From positions 58,376 through 122,375 of the forward strand of contig NZ_JASXSH010000015.1 of NCBI RefSeq assembly GCF_030315745.1: a DNA stretch of 64,000 nt, written 5' to 3'. How positions within the stretch are numbered: the first letter of the stretch is position 1; every line of letters starts with the position of its first letter. Under the pieces are notes generated by a model. The model saw nothing but the letters and a program-made list of their open reading frames with translations, was not told where the DNA came from and searched no databases. This DNA comes from Gordonia heveisoli. GTDB lineage: Bacteria > Actinomycetota > Actinomycetes > Mycobacteriales > Mycobacteriaceae. This document shows positions 8,429 to 16,803 of this stretch, in pieces. The position numbers and the translations under genes are program-made.

Positions 8429-9145
8429 TCAGGACGGTGTGTCGGGCAGCACGTCGAGCCGGGTGGCGGTCGCCATGATGGCGCTCTCCAACCGGGTGTG
8501 ATGGATTCCTGCGATCTGAAGTACCGATTGGGCATCGCGGTCGGCGAAGGCGATGAGCAGGGCCGCGTGATCGTCGTTGAGTAGCCGCTGGGTGTAGGTG
8601 TCCACCGCGCGCATCACCTGGAACGGTTCGGTGAGATTCCACGTCGCGTCGAACATGGTGAGCAGCCGCGGCATGCCGCACGGCAGGCACAGGCGGCGAT
8701 GGAATTCACGCGACACGTCGTGAAAGGACTTGCCGTCGTGGAAGCGGGCCGCGGTGAGCAGTTGCTCGTGATGGCCGCGCGCGACATCGATCTCGTCGTC
8801 GGTGATGTGGGCGACGGCCCCGGTGAGCGCGGCCTGTTCCAGTACGCCGCGGATGAAGTAGATCTCCCGTAGTTCGTCCGCCGACATCTGTCCGACTCGA
8901 TAACCGGAGTTCGGCCGGTGAACCACCAAACCCTCTCCGACCAGAGTCTTCAGGGCCTCACGCACCGGGATCGGACTGACCGCGAAGGCGTCGGCCACCT
9001 CGCCGGCCGGGATCGGCGTGCCGGGCCGGGCCGCGCCGGACAGGATCAGACGCCGCAACTCCCCGAGCACATCGGTTCCGGTGGCATGGGCCCGGCTCAG
9101 GTGGGACTCACTCAGCCCCAGCTGGGCGCGGAGCCGATCGCTCAT
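8429..9145 (-). CDS. GntR family transcriptional regulator, FCD domain
   Basis: A 238-residue regulator when started at the ATG at 9145 (MSDRLRAQLG); an in-frame GTG at 9157 is an alternative and no strong ribosome site decides. The N-terminal winged helix is seen in LRRLILSGAARPGTPIPAGEVADAFAVSPIPVREALKTL with the wing HRPNSGYRV. The C-terminal all-helical FCD domain has the metal/ligand His/Asp positions in SREFHRRL and IHHTRLESAI. FCD regulators usually respond to carboxylates or related small acids and often repress the adjacent catabolic genes. The permease-racemase pair 100 bp downstream on the same strand is the obvious target. Confidence 0.85.
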   Translation of the reverse strand: MSDRLRAQLGLSESHLSRAHATGTDVLGELRRLILSGAARPGTPIPAGEVADAFAVSPIPVREALKTLVGEGLVVHRPNSGYRVGQMSADELREIYFIRGVLEQAALTGAVAHITDDEIDVARGHHEQLLTAARFHDGKSFHDVSREFHRRLCLPCGMPRLLTMFDATWNLTEPFQVMRAVDTYTQRLLNDDHAALLIAFADRDAQSVLQIAGIHHTRLESAIMATATRLDVLPDTPS

Positions 9146-9216
9146 TCGGGAGTTCACGTCGGTGATTGTCGCACTGACCTCGGCACTTCGCCGATGATGA
9201 GCGTGGCACTGGACCC

Positions 9217-11217
9217 TCAGGCCCCGGAGCGCGCCACGGTGCCGCGTGGATCGGCCTGCCGGATCCAACTCACGGCTGCTTCGGCCAGCGTGCGCTGATT
9301 CACGCGGCGTACGATCTCGTGTCCTTCGTCGTCGAAGATCAACAGTTCGGCTTGTGATCCGCCGGAACGCAATTCGTTGACGATCTGCAGGGACTCGCTG
9401 ACCGGGACATTGGTGTCATGCGCGCCGTGGACGACCAGCAGCGGGGCGCGGACCGACGCGATCCGGTGGATCGGGGACAGATCCCGCAGCAGTTCGCGGT
9501 CGGAGTCGGGATGCCCGTACTTCGTATACGCGGCGATCGCGATCCACGGTTCGGTGTTGCGGAAAAATGATTCGAGGTCACTCATCCCGCAGATCGCCAC
9601 CCCTGCGGCGAACAGTTCCGGGTGGAAGGTGAGCGCGGCCAGCGTCAGATAGCCGCCGTAGGAACGGCCGGCACAGTAGATGGCGTCGGGGTCGGCGAGA
9701 TCGTTGTCCCGCAGGAACTTTGCGCAGTCGGCGACATCGTCGATGCCGGCGTACCGGCCGTAGCGGTCGTCGGCGTGGGAGAAGATCCGGCCATACCCGG
9801 CGGATCCCCGGACATTCGGGGCAAAGACCGAGATACCCGCGTCGACGAGTGGACCGAACAAGAACTGGTGATCGGGGCGGCTCTGTCCCTCTGGCCCGCC
9901 GTGGAAGTACAGCAGACAGGGCGGCCGGTCGCCTGCGGCGCGATACAGCCAGCCGGGCAGTGACATCCCGTCCCGGGCGGTCACGTCCAGCGGCTCGGCA
10001 CGTAGACCGGCTGTCGGGGCGTCGACCTCGTCGTCGTCGTGCCCGATCGAGGTCACCGCGCCGGTCGCGGTGGTCACCAGATGCACCTGGGGCGGGGCAT
10101 CGGGGCCGGCGACGGTCAGCGCGACAAGTGCCCCGGCTGCGCTGATCGACAGCTCCGAGCCCACCTCGCCGGGGAGCGGGATCGGCGGGAGCAGGGTCTG
10201 ATCGGGCAGGCTCAGGATCTGTAGTTCGCTGCGGCCCCGCACATTCCAGAGCAGCGCGACGGTGGACTGGTCATGGGAGACGGCGAAGTCGTCGAGTCCG
10301 GCATCGGCACGCTCGGCAAGCACCCGGTAGCGGATGCCGTAGGTGCCGACCTCGACGCCGAGAAGCCGAGGATAGGTGGCGTCGACGTCGCTGAGGACCA
10401 GTGCCTGTACCGAGTCCAGGTCGCGTTCACCGTACGGCGGCGAGCCGACGAAGACCAGCGAGGGATGGTCATAACCCTGATCGAGGATGCGGCCGCGATC
10501 GGTCACCGACCCGGGATCGTTGGGCAGTAGCGGCCGGATCGTGCGAGCGCCGAGGTCGCCCGCGCCGACTGCCACGGGTGCGACATCGCCGGTCGCCATC
10601 GGCTGCCCGGTGGTGGATTCGGAGTGAATCGTGCGGCGGACGAGGAGCATGTCCCGATAGCCGCGCGGGCCGGCGCACACCAGCGAGGCGCCCTTCCACG
10701 AGTCGATGAGCGATCCGCCGACTCTGATATCGAGCGTCTGGGTGGTCTGCGTGCCCGGGTGCACCCGCAATCCGTGACCGGTGCCGTCTGCGGTGGTCGC
10801 GGTGATCAGCACCCAGTCGGTGTCCCAGCCGACCAGCGTCATGGTGGCGAACGGGGGAGCGTCGGGCCGGGCGCCGTCGATGCGGAATGCGGTGTCGTCG
10901 TCGGGATCGGTGGTCACGACCCAGACCTGATGGTGTTCACCGCCGCCCGGTGCCACCTCGACGGCGAGCCAGCGACCGTCGGCGGAGTGCATCAGCCTGC
11001 GGACCGGCCCGGTGGCGGGGATCTCGACGTCACGCCGGGGTCCCACCCCGCTCGGTGACAGCGCGCGCTGCGTCGCCCGTGGGTCGCCGGTGCCGTCGTC
11101 GACGACATAGGCGAAGGCGCGACCGTTCGGTGATACCGAGGCACCCCGTGTGTGCAGCCCGTGGTCGTCGAATCGGATGGCGGTCACCGGCGCGGGGCTT
11201 CCATTGACTGCAACCAT
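9217..11217 (-). CDS. S9 family serine peptidase (prolyl oligopeptidase type)
   Basis: About 666 residues from the ATG at 11217. A GTG at 11187 that overlaps the upstream stop as GTGA is in frame and equally possible. The N-terminal 390 residues have repeated beta-propeller-like strands (ASVSPNGRAFAYV, SHDQSTVALLW). The C-terminal alpha/beta-hydrolase domain carries the nucleophile in AGRSYGGYLTLAA (about residue 517), the Asp in HGAHDTNVP and the His in DDEGHEI. The family cleaves short peptides or acyl-amino acids in the cytosol. It overlaps the amidotransferase gene by up to 34 bp, which suggests that it processes or recycles that product, a small amidated dipeptide. Confidence 0.85.
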   Translation of the reverse strand: MVAVNGSPAPVTAIRFDDHGLHTRGASVSPNGRAFAYVVDDGTGDPRATQRALSPSGVGPRRDVEIPATGPVRRLMHSADGRWLAVEVAPGGGEHHQVWVVTTDPDDDTAFRIDGARPDAPPFATMTLVGWDTDWVLITATTADGTGHGLRVHPGTQTTQTLDIRVGGSLIDSWKGASLVCAGPRGYRDMLLVRRTIHSESTTGQPMATGDVAPVAVGAGDLGARTIRPLLPNDPGSVTDRGRILDQGYDHPSLVFVGSPPYGERDLDSVQALVLSDVDATYPRLLGVEVGTYGIRYRVLAERADAGLDDFAVSHDQSTVALLWNVRGRSELQILSLPDQTLLPPIPLPGEVGSELSISAAGALVALTVAGPDAPPQVHLVTTATGAVTSIGHDDDEVDAPTAGLRAEPLDVTARDGMSLPGWLYRAAGDRPPCLLYFHGGPEGQSRPDHQFLFGPLVDAGISVFAPNVRGSAGYGRIFSHADDRYGRYAGIDDVADCAKFLRDNDLADPDAIYCAGRSYGGYLTLAALTFHPELFAAGVAICGMSDLESFFRNTEPWIAIAAYTKYGHPDSDRELLRDLSPIHRIASVRAPLLVVHGAHDTNVPVSESLQIVNELRSGGSQAELLIFDDEGHEIVRRVNQRTLAEAAVSWIRQADPRGTVARSGA

Positions 11218-12980
11218 AATTCGAGGATGGCAACCTGCCAGAGCTCGTTGCCGCCGAGTGGGGTCCGATAGTCGTTCGGGTGGGCGAACAGCCGCTTCAG
11301 CGCGGCACGCCGGTAGAGACCGCGGTTGCGCGCCGCCCTCGACCGCAGGGCGTCGGTCACGAGGTCGAGTACGCCACCGGACAGGTGACGGATGCCCGGC
11401 ACCGGGAAGTAGCCTTTGGTCCGGTCGATCACGGCGCCGGGCAGGAGACCGCGGGCGGCGTCCTTGAGTACACCTTTGCCGCCGTGTGCGAGTTTCAGCT
11501 CGGGTGGGCAGGCTCCGGCGAGCTCGACGAACTCGTGATCGAGGAAGGGGACGCGGGCCTCCAGACCCCATGCCATCGTCATCGAGTCCACCCGCTTGAC
11601 CGGGTCGTCGACGAGCATGATCGTGGTGTCCAGGCGCAGGGCGGCGTCGACGGCGGTGTCGGCGCCCGGGGCGGACTGCTGGTCGTGTACGAATGTCCAA
11701 CTGGGATCGTCGGTTTCGTCGGGAAGGTAGTCGTCGGACAAGAGCGCCCGAAGGTCGGCGTCGGATCGATCGAAGAACACCGACGCGTAGGCCGCGGTGG
11801 TCTGCGAGCGGGGCACCCGCTGGAGTGGCGGATACCAGGAGTACCCGCCGAGGATCTCGTCGGCGCCCTGCCCGGATTGGACTACCTTGATCGACTTGCT
11901 GACCTCCTGCGACAGCAGATAGAAGGCCACGCAGTCGTGGCTGACCATCGGCTCGTTCATCGCGGCGATCGCGTCCGGTACCGCCGGCAGTAGTCGTTCG
12001 GTACCGATGTGGATGCGGTGATGGTCGGTGGCAAAGGTGTCTGCCACCAGATCGGAGTAGGCGTATTCGTCGCCGGATTCACCACCCGCGGAGTCGAATC
12101 CGATGCTGAACGTGGCCAGGTCGGTCTGGCCCTGCTCGGCGAGGAGGGCAACCACGAGCGACGAGTCGATGCCACCCGACAGCAGCACGCCGACCGGGAC
12201 GTCGGCGACCATCCGCCGCCGGACCGAGGTGCGCAGCGAATCCAGCAGTTCATGTTGCCAGCGTCGGGCATCCCAGGCGGCGTAGATCTCCTGGCGTTCG
12301 AATGACGGTGTCCAATAACGACGTTCGGTGCTTCGTCCGTCCGGGCCGAAGGTGGCCACGGTGGCGGGGGGAAGTTTCGTGATGCCGCGGTAGATCGTGT
12401 GTGGCGCGGGAACGACCGCGTGAAAGCTGAAATAGTGGTGCAGCGCCACCCGATCGAGTTCGGTGTCCACGCCGCCACCGGCGAGCAGTGCCGGTAACGA
12501 GGACGCGAAACGGAGTCGCTGCGCGTCGCGGGTGAGGTACAGCGGTTTGATGCCGAGACGGTCACGGGCCAGGGTGAGGGTATGGGTGTCGGTGTCGACG
12601 ATGGCAAAGGCGAACATCCCCAGCAAGCGGTCGACACATTTGTCGCCCCAGGCGTGAAAAGCCTTGAGGATCACCTCGCTGTCGGCGTGGGAGAAGAAGC
12701 GGTACCCCTTGCGTTCGAGTTCCGTCCGCAACTCGCGGTGGTTGTAGATACATCCGTTGAAGACCAGGGCCAGACCAAGGTCGGGATCGACCATCGGCTG
12801 ACTTCCGCGTTCGGAGAGGTCGATGATCTTGAGTCGGCGGTGGGCCAGTGCCACCGGCCCTTTGACGAAGGCCCCGCCGGTATCGGGGCCTCGTGGGGTC
12901 ATCACCCGGTTGATCGCGTCCACTGCGGCCAGCTCCGGCGACCGCCGGTCGAACCTGATCTCGCCGCAGATTCCGCACAT
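11184..12980 (-). CDS. Asparagine-synthase-like amidotransferase (N-acetylglutaminylglutamine amidotransferase type)
   Basis: A 598-residue class-II glutamine amidotransferase. The nucleophile Cys2 is in MCGICGEIRF. The N-terminal glutaminase domain has RGPDTGG and FNGCIYNH. The C-terminal synthetase domain has the PP-loop LLSGGIDSSLV near residue 263 and GQGADEILGGY. It resembles the branch that amidates N-acetylglutaminylglutamine to the osmolyte NAGGN more than classical AsnB, which opens differently and runs near 650 aa. In NAGGN loci this enzyme sits with an ATP-grasp/GNAT synthetase and a peptidase. Here an S9 peptidase overlaps it but no synthetase is in the window. A generic asparagine synthetase remains the alternative. 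Confidence 0.7.
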   Translation of the reverse strand: MCGICGEIRFDRRSPELAAVDAINRVMTPRGPDTGGAFVKGPVALAHRRLKIIDLSERGSQPMVDPDLGLALVFNGCIYNHRELRTELERKGYRFFSHADSEVILKAFHAWGDKCVDRLLGMFAFAIVDTDTHTLTLARDRLGIKPLYLTRDAQRLRFASSLPALLAGGGVDTELDRVALHHYFSFHAVVPAPHTIYRGITKLPPATVATFGPDGRSTERRYWTPSFERQEIYAAWDARRWQHELLDSLRTSVRRRMVADVPVGVLLSGGIDSSLVVALLAEQGQTDLATFSIGFDSAGGESGDEYAYSDLVADTFATDHHRIHIGTERLLPAVPDAIAAMNEPMVSHDCVAFYLLSQEVSKSIKVVQSGQGADEILGGYSWYPPLQRVPRSQTTAAYASVFFDRSDADLRALLSDDYLPDETDDPSWTFVHDQQSAPGADTAVDAALRLDTTIMLVDDPVKRVDSMTMAWGLEARVPFLDHEFVELAGACPPELKLAHGGKGVLKDAARGLLPGAVIDRTKGYFPVPGIRHLSGGVLDLVTDALRSRAARNRGLYRRAALKRLFAHPNDYRTPLGGNELWQVAILELWLQSMEAPRR

Positions 12981-13119
12981 GGCTCAGGCCTCGTTCGGTG
13001 GCGCGTCGGCGGGGTCGTCGTGCTCGGGGAGTCCGGACGTCATCTCCCCAAGGGTAGGAGGTGATCGCTGATCCGGCAGGCTCGATGGGGATTCGGCAGG
13101 TCGGGTGCCCGGCGTGGTC

Positions 13120-13605
13120 TCAGGCGGGTGTGACCCAGGTGGTGATGTCGCAGTGGACGACCTCTACGCCGTGGGTATCGAGGATCCGGACCGACACGAC
13201 CACGTCGGAACCCGCCGTGATCGCGTCGAAGTCGATGTCACCGGACAGGCGTGCCTCCGCGGTGAGTCGCGTCGTCGCCTTGGCCAGATATTCGGTGTTC
13301 ATGGCCTTCGGGATCCAGCGATGCGATGTCGGCGTCGTCGCCTCCATCAACATGCCCATCGCGGCCTCGGCGAGATTGCACGCGGCGATCGCGTGAAACG
13401 TTCCGATGTGGTTGTGGACGCCGAACCAGTTGGGCGCGGTGACCCGGCAGAATCCCGGCTCCATATCCTGCACCAGGGGCAACACGGTGCCGAAATAGGG
13501 GACGCGCGCGACCATTCCGAGCGAGAACAGTGCATTGCCGAGTGCATTCGACGGCAGGCGGCGGCGGAGGGCATAGGTCGGACTGGTGCGTTCAGAACCT
13601 GTCAT
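13120..13605 (-). CDS. Hotdog-fold protein, DUF4442 / thioesterase-like
   Basis: A 161-residue protein with the hotdog-fold layout: a central helix segment [20 protein letters not shown] followed by strands through [19 protein letters not shown] and [12 protein letters not shown]. It matches the DUF4442 group of acyl-thioesterase-like proteins, soluble and probably acting on acyl-CoA. Catalytic function is not proven by motif. It lies 139 bp upstream of the amidotransferase gene on the same strand; no promoter was recognised in the gap, so co-transcription is possible. Confidence 0.65.
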   Translation of the reverse strand: MTGSERTSPTYALRRRLPSNALGNALFSLGMVARVPYFGTVLPLVQDMEPGFCRVTAPNWFGVHNHIGTFHAIAACNLAEAAMGMLMEATTPTSHRWIPKAMNTEYLAKATTRLTAEARLSGDIDFDAITAGSDVVVSVRILDTHGVEVVHCDITTWVTPA

Positions 13606-13745
13606 CGCACCGATCTTACTGGACGGTCAGTTGCCGGTCGGTCGGGGTTGCGGTGCGCTGTCAGGTGGAGCCGGTAACGATACTGACGAGCGGATTGGGG
13701 CATTCGGGGGAGATACAGCCGACACCGCATTCGATATGCTCCGAT

Positions 13746-13774
13746 TTGTCAATATTTCAAGTGGCTCGTTATGC
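13746..13774 (+). promoter_or_regulatory. Predicted promoter of the PGYGQ-repeat membrane protein gene
   Basis: TTGTCA (13746-13751), a 17-bp spacer and TTATGC (13769-13774) precede the gene; a GAAGGGGAA ribosome site lies between this and the ATG at 13793. The -35 is good and the -10 only fair. Confidence 0.35.
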
Positions 13775-13792
13775 CGCAGCGAAGGGGAACTC

Positions 13793-14881
13793 ATGACGTA
13801 CGAACCACCAGCTGGTGGCGGGTGGAACAACCCGGCCGGCGGCCAGAACCCGGGTACCCCCGGGCCCGGAGCCCAGCAGCCCGGTTACGGTCAGCAGCCC
13901 GGCGGATACGGCCAGCCGCAGCAGCCCGGATACGGCCAGCAGCCCCCGGCTGCGGGCTACGGACAGCAGCCGGCTTACGGGCAGCAGCCTGCTTACGGCC
14001 AGCAGCCCGGTGGTTACGGCCAGCCCGGCTACGGTGCCCCGAAGGCCCCGCGCCCGGCCATCGTCGAACGTTTCCTGGGTGGACCGAGTAAGGCTCAAGA
14101 ACAGCAGTACGTCATCATCGGTGCAGTGCTGGCCTTCCTCGGTCTGCTGCTGGTGGTCTTCAGCTGCCTGTCGTGGGCGACTGTGAGCTACGACATTCCG
14201 AGCTATGGCGACCAGGGTGGTGGCTCGGTCAACACCAGCGTGTCCGGACTGGGCTCCGTATCGATCGACGCGGACGGTGCCAGCGGCTCCGAGATCAGTA
14301 AGCAGGAGAAAGCTGCGGAGAAGGACACCTCGGCTCCCGGCGTCTGGACCATCATCTTCGGCCTCTTCCTGATCGCGGCTGCGGTTCCGTTGCTCATCAA
14401 GAAGTACGTCTCCTGGGGTGTACTGGCCGCAGTGCTGGTCGGCTTCTCGCTGTTCATCATGGGCATCGTCTTCTTCTCCGACCCCGCAGGCGCGGTGGTG
14501 GACAGCAGCGGCGACGGCGACGGAGTCGACGCCGGTTACGGACTGTGGATCGTTTTCTTCGCGACGCTGATCGCCTTCTTCCTGGCGGTCGGTGCCGCGG
14601 TGCTGATGCTGCTGCCGAACCAGCCCGCATTCATCGGTGGCGGTTCGCCCGGTGGCGGTCAGGGTGGCTGGCCCCAGCAGGGCGGCTACCAGGCCGGTGG
14701 CCAGCAGCAGTCCTACGGCGCCTACGGGCAGCCGCAGACCGGTGGACAGCCGCAGCCCGGCGGATGGCCCCAGCAGGGTCAGCAGCCCCAGCAAGGGCAG
14801 CCCGGCCAGCAGCCCGGTCAGCAGGGCTACGGAGATCAGCAGTACCCCGGACAGAACCAGTGGCCCGGCGGCCAGCAGTAA
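13793..14881 (+). CDS. Four-TM membrane protein with Pro/Gly/Tyr/Gln-rich tails
   Basis: A 362-residue protein of unknown function, started at the ATG after GAAGGGGAA. Residues 1-85 are a low-complexity tail with repeated PGYGQQ and PAYGQQ units. Then come hydrophobic segments [58 protein letters not shown] and [19 protein letters not shown], and a second Gly/Gln/Pro-rich tail of about 80 residues. Between TM1 and TM2 is a loop with [15 protein letters not shown]. Such tails are common in actinobacterial cell-envelope proteins and may mediate self-association. The next gene is a paralogue that lacks the tails. No enzyme motif is seen. Confidence 0.8.
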   Translation: MTYEPPAGGGWNNPAGGQNPGTPGPGAQQPGYGQQPGGYGQPQQPGYGQQPPAAGYGQQPAYGQQPAYGQQPGGYGQPGYGAPKAPRPAIVERFLGGPSKAQEQQYVIIGAVLAFLGLLLVVFSCLSWATVSYDIPSYGDQGGGSVNTSVSGLGSVSIDADGASGSEISKQEKAAEKDTSAPGVWTIIFGLFLIAAAVPLLIKKYVSWGVLAAVLVGFSLFIMGIVFFSDPAGAVVDSSGDGDGVDAGYGLWIVFFATLIAFFLAVGAAVLMLLPNQPAFIGGGSPGGGQGGWPQQGGYQAGGQQQSYGAYGQPQTGGQPQPGGWPQQGQQPQQGQPGQQPGQQGYGDQQYPGQNQWPGGQQ

Positions 14882-14913
14882 GCCTGCGCGTCCGCTAGTC
14901 CGCGACTGGTATT

Positions 14914-14961
14914 CGGCCGGTCATCGTCGTCGTGAATTCTCGCGACGATGGTGACCGGCCG
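14914..14961 (+). terminator. Hairpin terminator after the PGYGQ-repeat gene
   Basis: CGGCCGGTCA (14914-14923) pairs with TGACCGGCCG (14952-14961), with an inner TCGTCG/CGACGA extension and a small bulge. It begins 33 bp after the stop codon and is followed by GTTGTCGTCTGT. It probably separates the two tandem paralogues. Confidence 0.65.
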
Positions 14962-14966
14962 TTGTC

Positions 14967-15009
14967 GTCTGTCATGGGTCGTCTGTCATGGGTCGACTGT
15001 CATGGATTG
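14967..15009. repeat. Short tandem repeat, three 14-bp units
   Basis: GTCTGTCATGGGTC occurs twice back to back (14967-14980, 14981-14994), and a degenerate third unit GACTGTCATGGATTG follows. It lies in the 298-bp gap between the two membrane-protein paralogues. No function is evident. Confidence 0.7.
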
Positions 15010-15179
15010 TCTGCCATCAGGGTTCCTTGTCGGTCACATAACCGACTTCGTCGCGACATTCAATCCGGTGTCCTGAATAGCTTTGCCGGACACGGATCGA
15101 CGGTTAGTCTTCACCCGGTTGGACAAGAGTCCAGATGACGACAGTGCGGCTGCGCGTCGCGCACGAACAAAGGGAGACC

Positions 15180-15827
15180 ATGGCAGAACAGGGGCAGCAG
15201 CCCGCCGGTGGCCTGACGACGACCCAGCAGTTGCTGATTCGATTCTTCACCCCGCCGACGCCGGAGGCGCAGAAGCAGTTCACCGTCGTCGGTGCGGTGC
15301 TCGCCTTCCTCGGCGTTCTGTTGGTCATCTTCAGCACACTGTCGTGGGCGTCGGCCGACTATGAAGTGCACAGTTTCGCCGGCCAGGGTGGCGGCTCGGC
15401 GAGTGTCAGCGTGAGCGGATTGGGCTCGGTGTCGACCGAGGGTATCGACGTCGACACCGACAGCGTCGAGGAAGGCACGTCGGCGCCCGGTGTCTGGACC
15501 ATCATCTTCGGCCTGCTGCTGATCGGTGCGTCCCTGCCGCTCCTCATCGGGTCGCTCAAGAAGTACTTCCCGTGGGGACTGGTGGCCTCGGTGCTGGTCG
15601 GATTCGCACTGCTCATCACGGCGTCGGTGTTCTTCGCCGATCCGGCCGGTGCGGTCGGGGACAGTTCCGGCGACACCGAGGGTGTGGGTGCAGGCTATGG
15701 ACTCTGGATCGTCTTCCTGGCTTCGCTCGCGGCCTTCGTGACCGCGGTCGGCGGTCTGTTCCTCCTGCTGCGTCCGCAGCCTGCTGCCCAGGCCGGATGG
15801 CAGCAGCCCCCGGCTCCGGCGGCATAG
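15180..15827 (+). CDS. Four-TM membrane protein, tail-less paralogue of the previous gene
   Basis: A 215-residue protein of unknown function, started at the ATG at 15180 after AGGGAGA. An in-frame ATG at 15135 has no such site. It shares the whole membrane core with the upstream gene: [21 protein letters not shown], a loop with [51 protein letters not shown] and [19 protein letters not shown]. It has only short Gln/Ala-rich ends instead of the long Pro/Gly/Tyr/Gln tails. The arrangement is a tandem duplication in which one copy gained or lost the tails. A strong hairpin follows the stop. Confidence 0.8.
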   Translation: MAEQGQQPAGGLTTTQQLLIRFFTPPTPEAQKQFTVVGAVLAFLGVLLVIFSTLSWASADYEVHSFAGQGGGSASVSVSGLGSVSTEGIDVDTDSVEEGTSAPGVWTIIFGLLLIGASLPLLIGSLKKYFPWGLVASVLVGFALLITASVFFADPAGAVGDSSGDTEGVGAGYGLWIVFLASLAAFVTAVGGLFLLLRPQPAAQAGWQQPPAPAA

Positions 15828-15843
15828 TCTTCACGCACGACAC

Positions 15844-15875
15844 CAAACGCCTCGCGGTGACCCGCGGGGCGTTTG
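15844..15875 (+). terminator. Intrinsic-type terminator after the second paralogue
   Basis: A 14-bp stem (15844-15857 with 15862-15875, one G-T pair) has a 4-nt loop; the outer arms are CAAACGCC and GGCGTTTG. It starts 17 bp after the stop. Confidence 0.8.
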
Positions 15876-15900
15876 TCGTCGGTCCGTGCCTGCCGAAAGT

Positions 15901-16046
15901 CGGGGACGAATTTGGGGGACCGAAAGTGCGGGACGAAAGTGGGGGACCAAAAGTGGGGGACGAATGTTCGTCCCCGAGGTTCCGACTCGTCCCCTGGTTG
16001 CACCTAGGGGAAACGTCGTAAGTGGGGGAAGAACATTCGTCCCCGA
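15901..16046. repeat. G-rich degenerate tandem repeats with inverted copies
   Basis: Five degenerate units of 13-15 bp of the form GGGGGACGAAAGTG run from 15901 to 15966. The last forms a near-perfect palindrome with TTCGTCCCC (15956-15964 and 15967-15975, centre TG). A second diverged palindrome lies near 16025-16044 (GGGGGAAGAA then TTCGTCCCCGAG), and an isolated CTCGTCCCC lies between. No ORF of merit occupies 15876-16480. The element stands between the paralogue gene and the S10 promoter. Confidence 0.7.
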
Positions 16047-16141
16047 GTTTCGACGGCCGGGTGAACACGAGGCGGGGGATGCCGATCCGGCCGTTCGGGT
16101 GGTCGTCGGGAGGGTCGCCTCCGTCCCTCGCGACCACGGAT

Positions 16142-16170
16142 TTGATCGAGCCTCCGACCTGGTGCATACT
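16142..16170 (+). promoter_or_regulatory. Candidate promoter of the S10 operon
   Basis: TTGATC (16142-16147), a 17-bp spacer and CATACT (16165-16170). It would give a leader of about 300 nt before rpsJ. That leader contains a small hairpin (GGTTCGT at 16327-16333 with ACGAACC at 16341-16347) but no gene. Other promoters in this stretch cannot be excluded. Confidence 0.35.
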
Positions 16171-16480
16171 TGTCGGGTTGCCTTGACCGGCGGACGCGGG
16201 TGAACTGCGGCCGACGATCACGGTGAATGACTCCCAAGCCCGGGAAACGGGGAATGGGCGTGTAACGCGTGCGCCGATATCGGCTCACGGACCCGACACG
16301 CCCGACCGCGGGTGCCGGGGCGACAAGGTTCGTACCAGCGACGAACCAACGTACAACGACAGATGAACAGCGTCGATTGCCGTATCTCACACGGTGGTCA
16401 TGTGCTCAGCCGGCGAGAGGTCTCGCTCCTGGTCACGCGGTGTTTGTCTGTCGAGAACAACTGACGGAAGAGGACACAGC

Positions 16481-16786
16481 GTGGCGGGACAGAAGATCCG
16501 CATCAGGCTCAAGGCCTACGACCACGAAGCGATCGACGCTTCGGCGCGCAAGATCGTGGAAACCGTGACCCGTACGGGTGCACGCGTGGTCGGCCCGGTG
16601 CCGTTGCCCACCGAGAAGAACGTGTACTGCGTCATCCGTTCGCCGCATAAGTACAAGGACAGCCGCGAACACTTCGAGATGCGTACCCACAAGCGACTCA
16701 TCGACATCCTCGACCCGACGCCGAAGACGGTCGACGCGCTCATGCGCATCGACCTGCCGGCGAGCGTCGACGTCAACATTCAGTGA
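16481..16786 (+). CDS. rpsJ: 30S ribosomal protein S10
   Basis: A 101-residue S10, first gene of the operon. The start is GTG at 16481, giving [15 protein letters not shown], the conserved N-terminus; GGAAGAGGA lies upstream. Internal conserved parts are [31 protein letters not shown] and [12 protein letters not shown]10 sits in the 30S head and also acts as NusE in transcription antitermination. Upstream in-frame ATG/GTG codons add non-homologous sequence. Confidence 0.98.
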   Translation: MAGQKIRIRLKAYDHEAIDASARKIVETVTRTGARVVGPVPLPTEKNVYCVIRSPHKYKDSREHFEMRTHKRLIDILDPTPKTVDALMRIDLPASVDVNIQ

Positions 16787-16803
16787 CGGGGGGACGAGAG
16801 ATT

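Noticed and set aside
11217..11700. 161-codon N-terminal extension of the S9 peptidase frame
   Set aside because: The extension is Arg/Pro-rich and antisense-like, lying inside the amidotransferase gene; homologous sequence begins near 11217 or 11187.
15901..16046. CRISPR array
   Set aside because: Units are 13-15 bp, contiguous, degenerate and without spacers; no cas genes are near.
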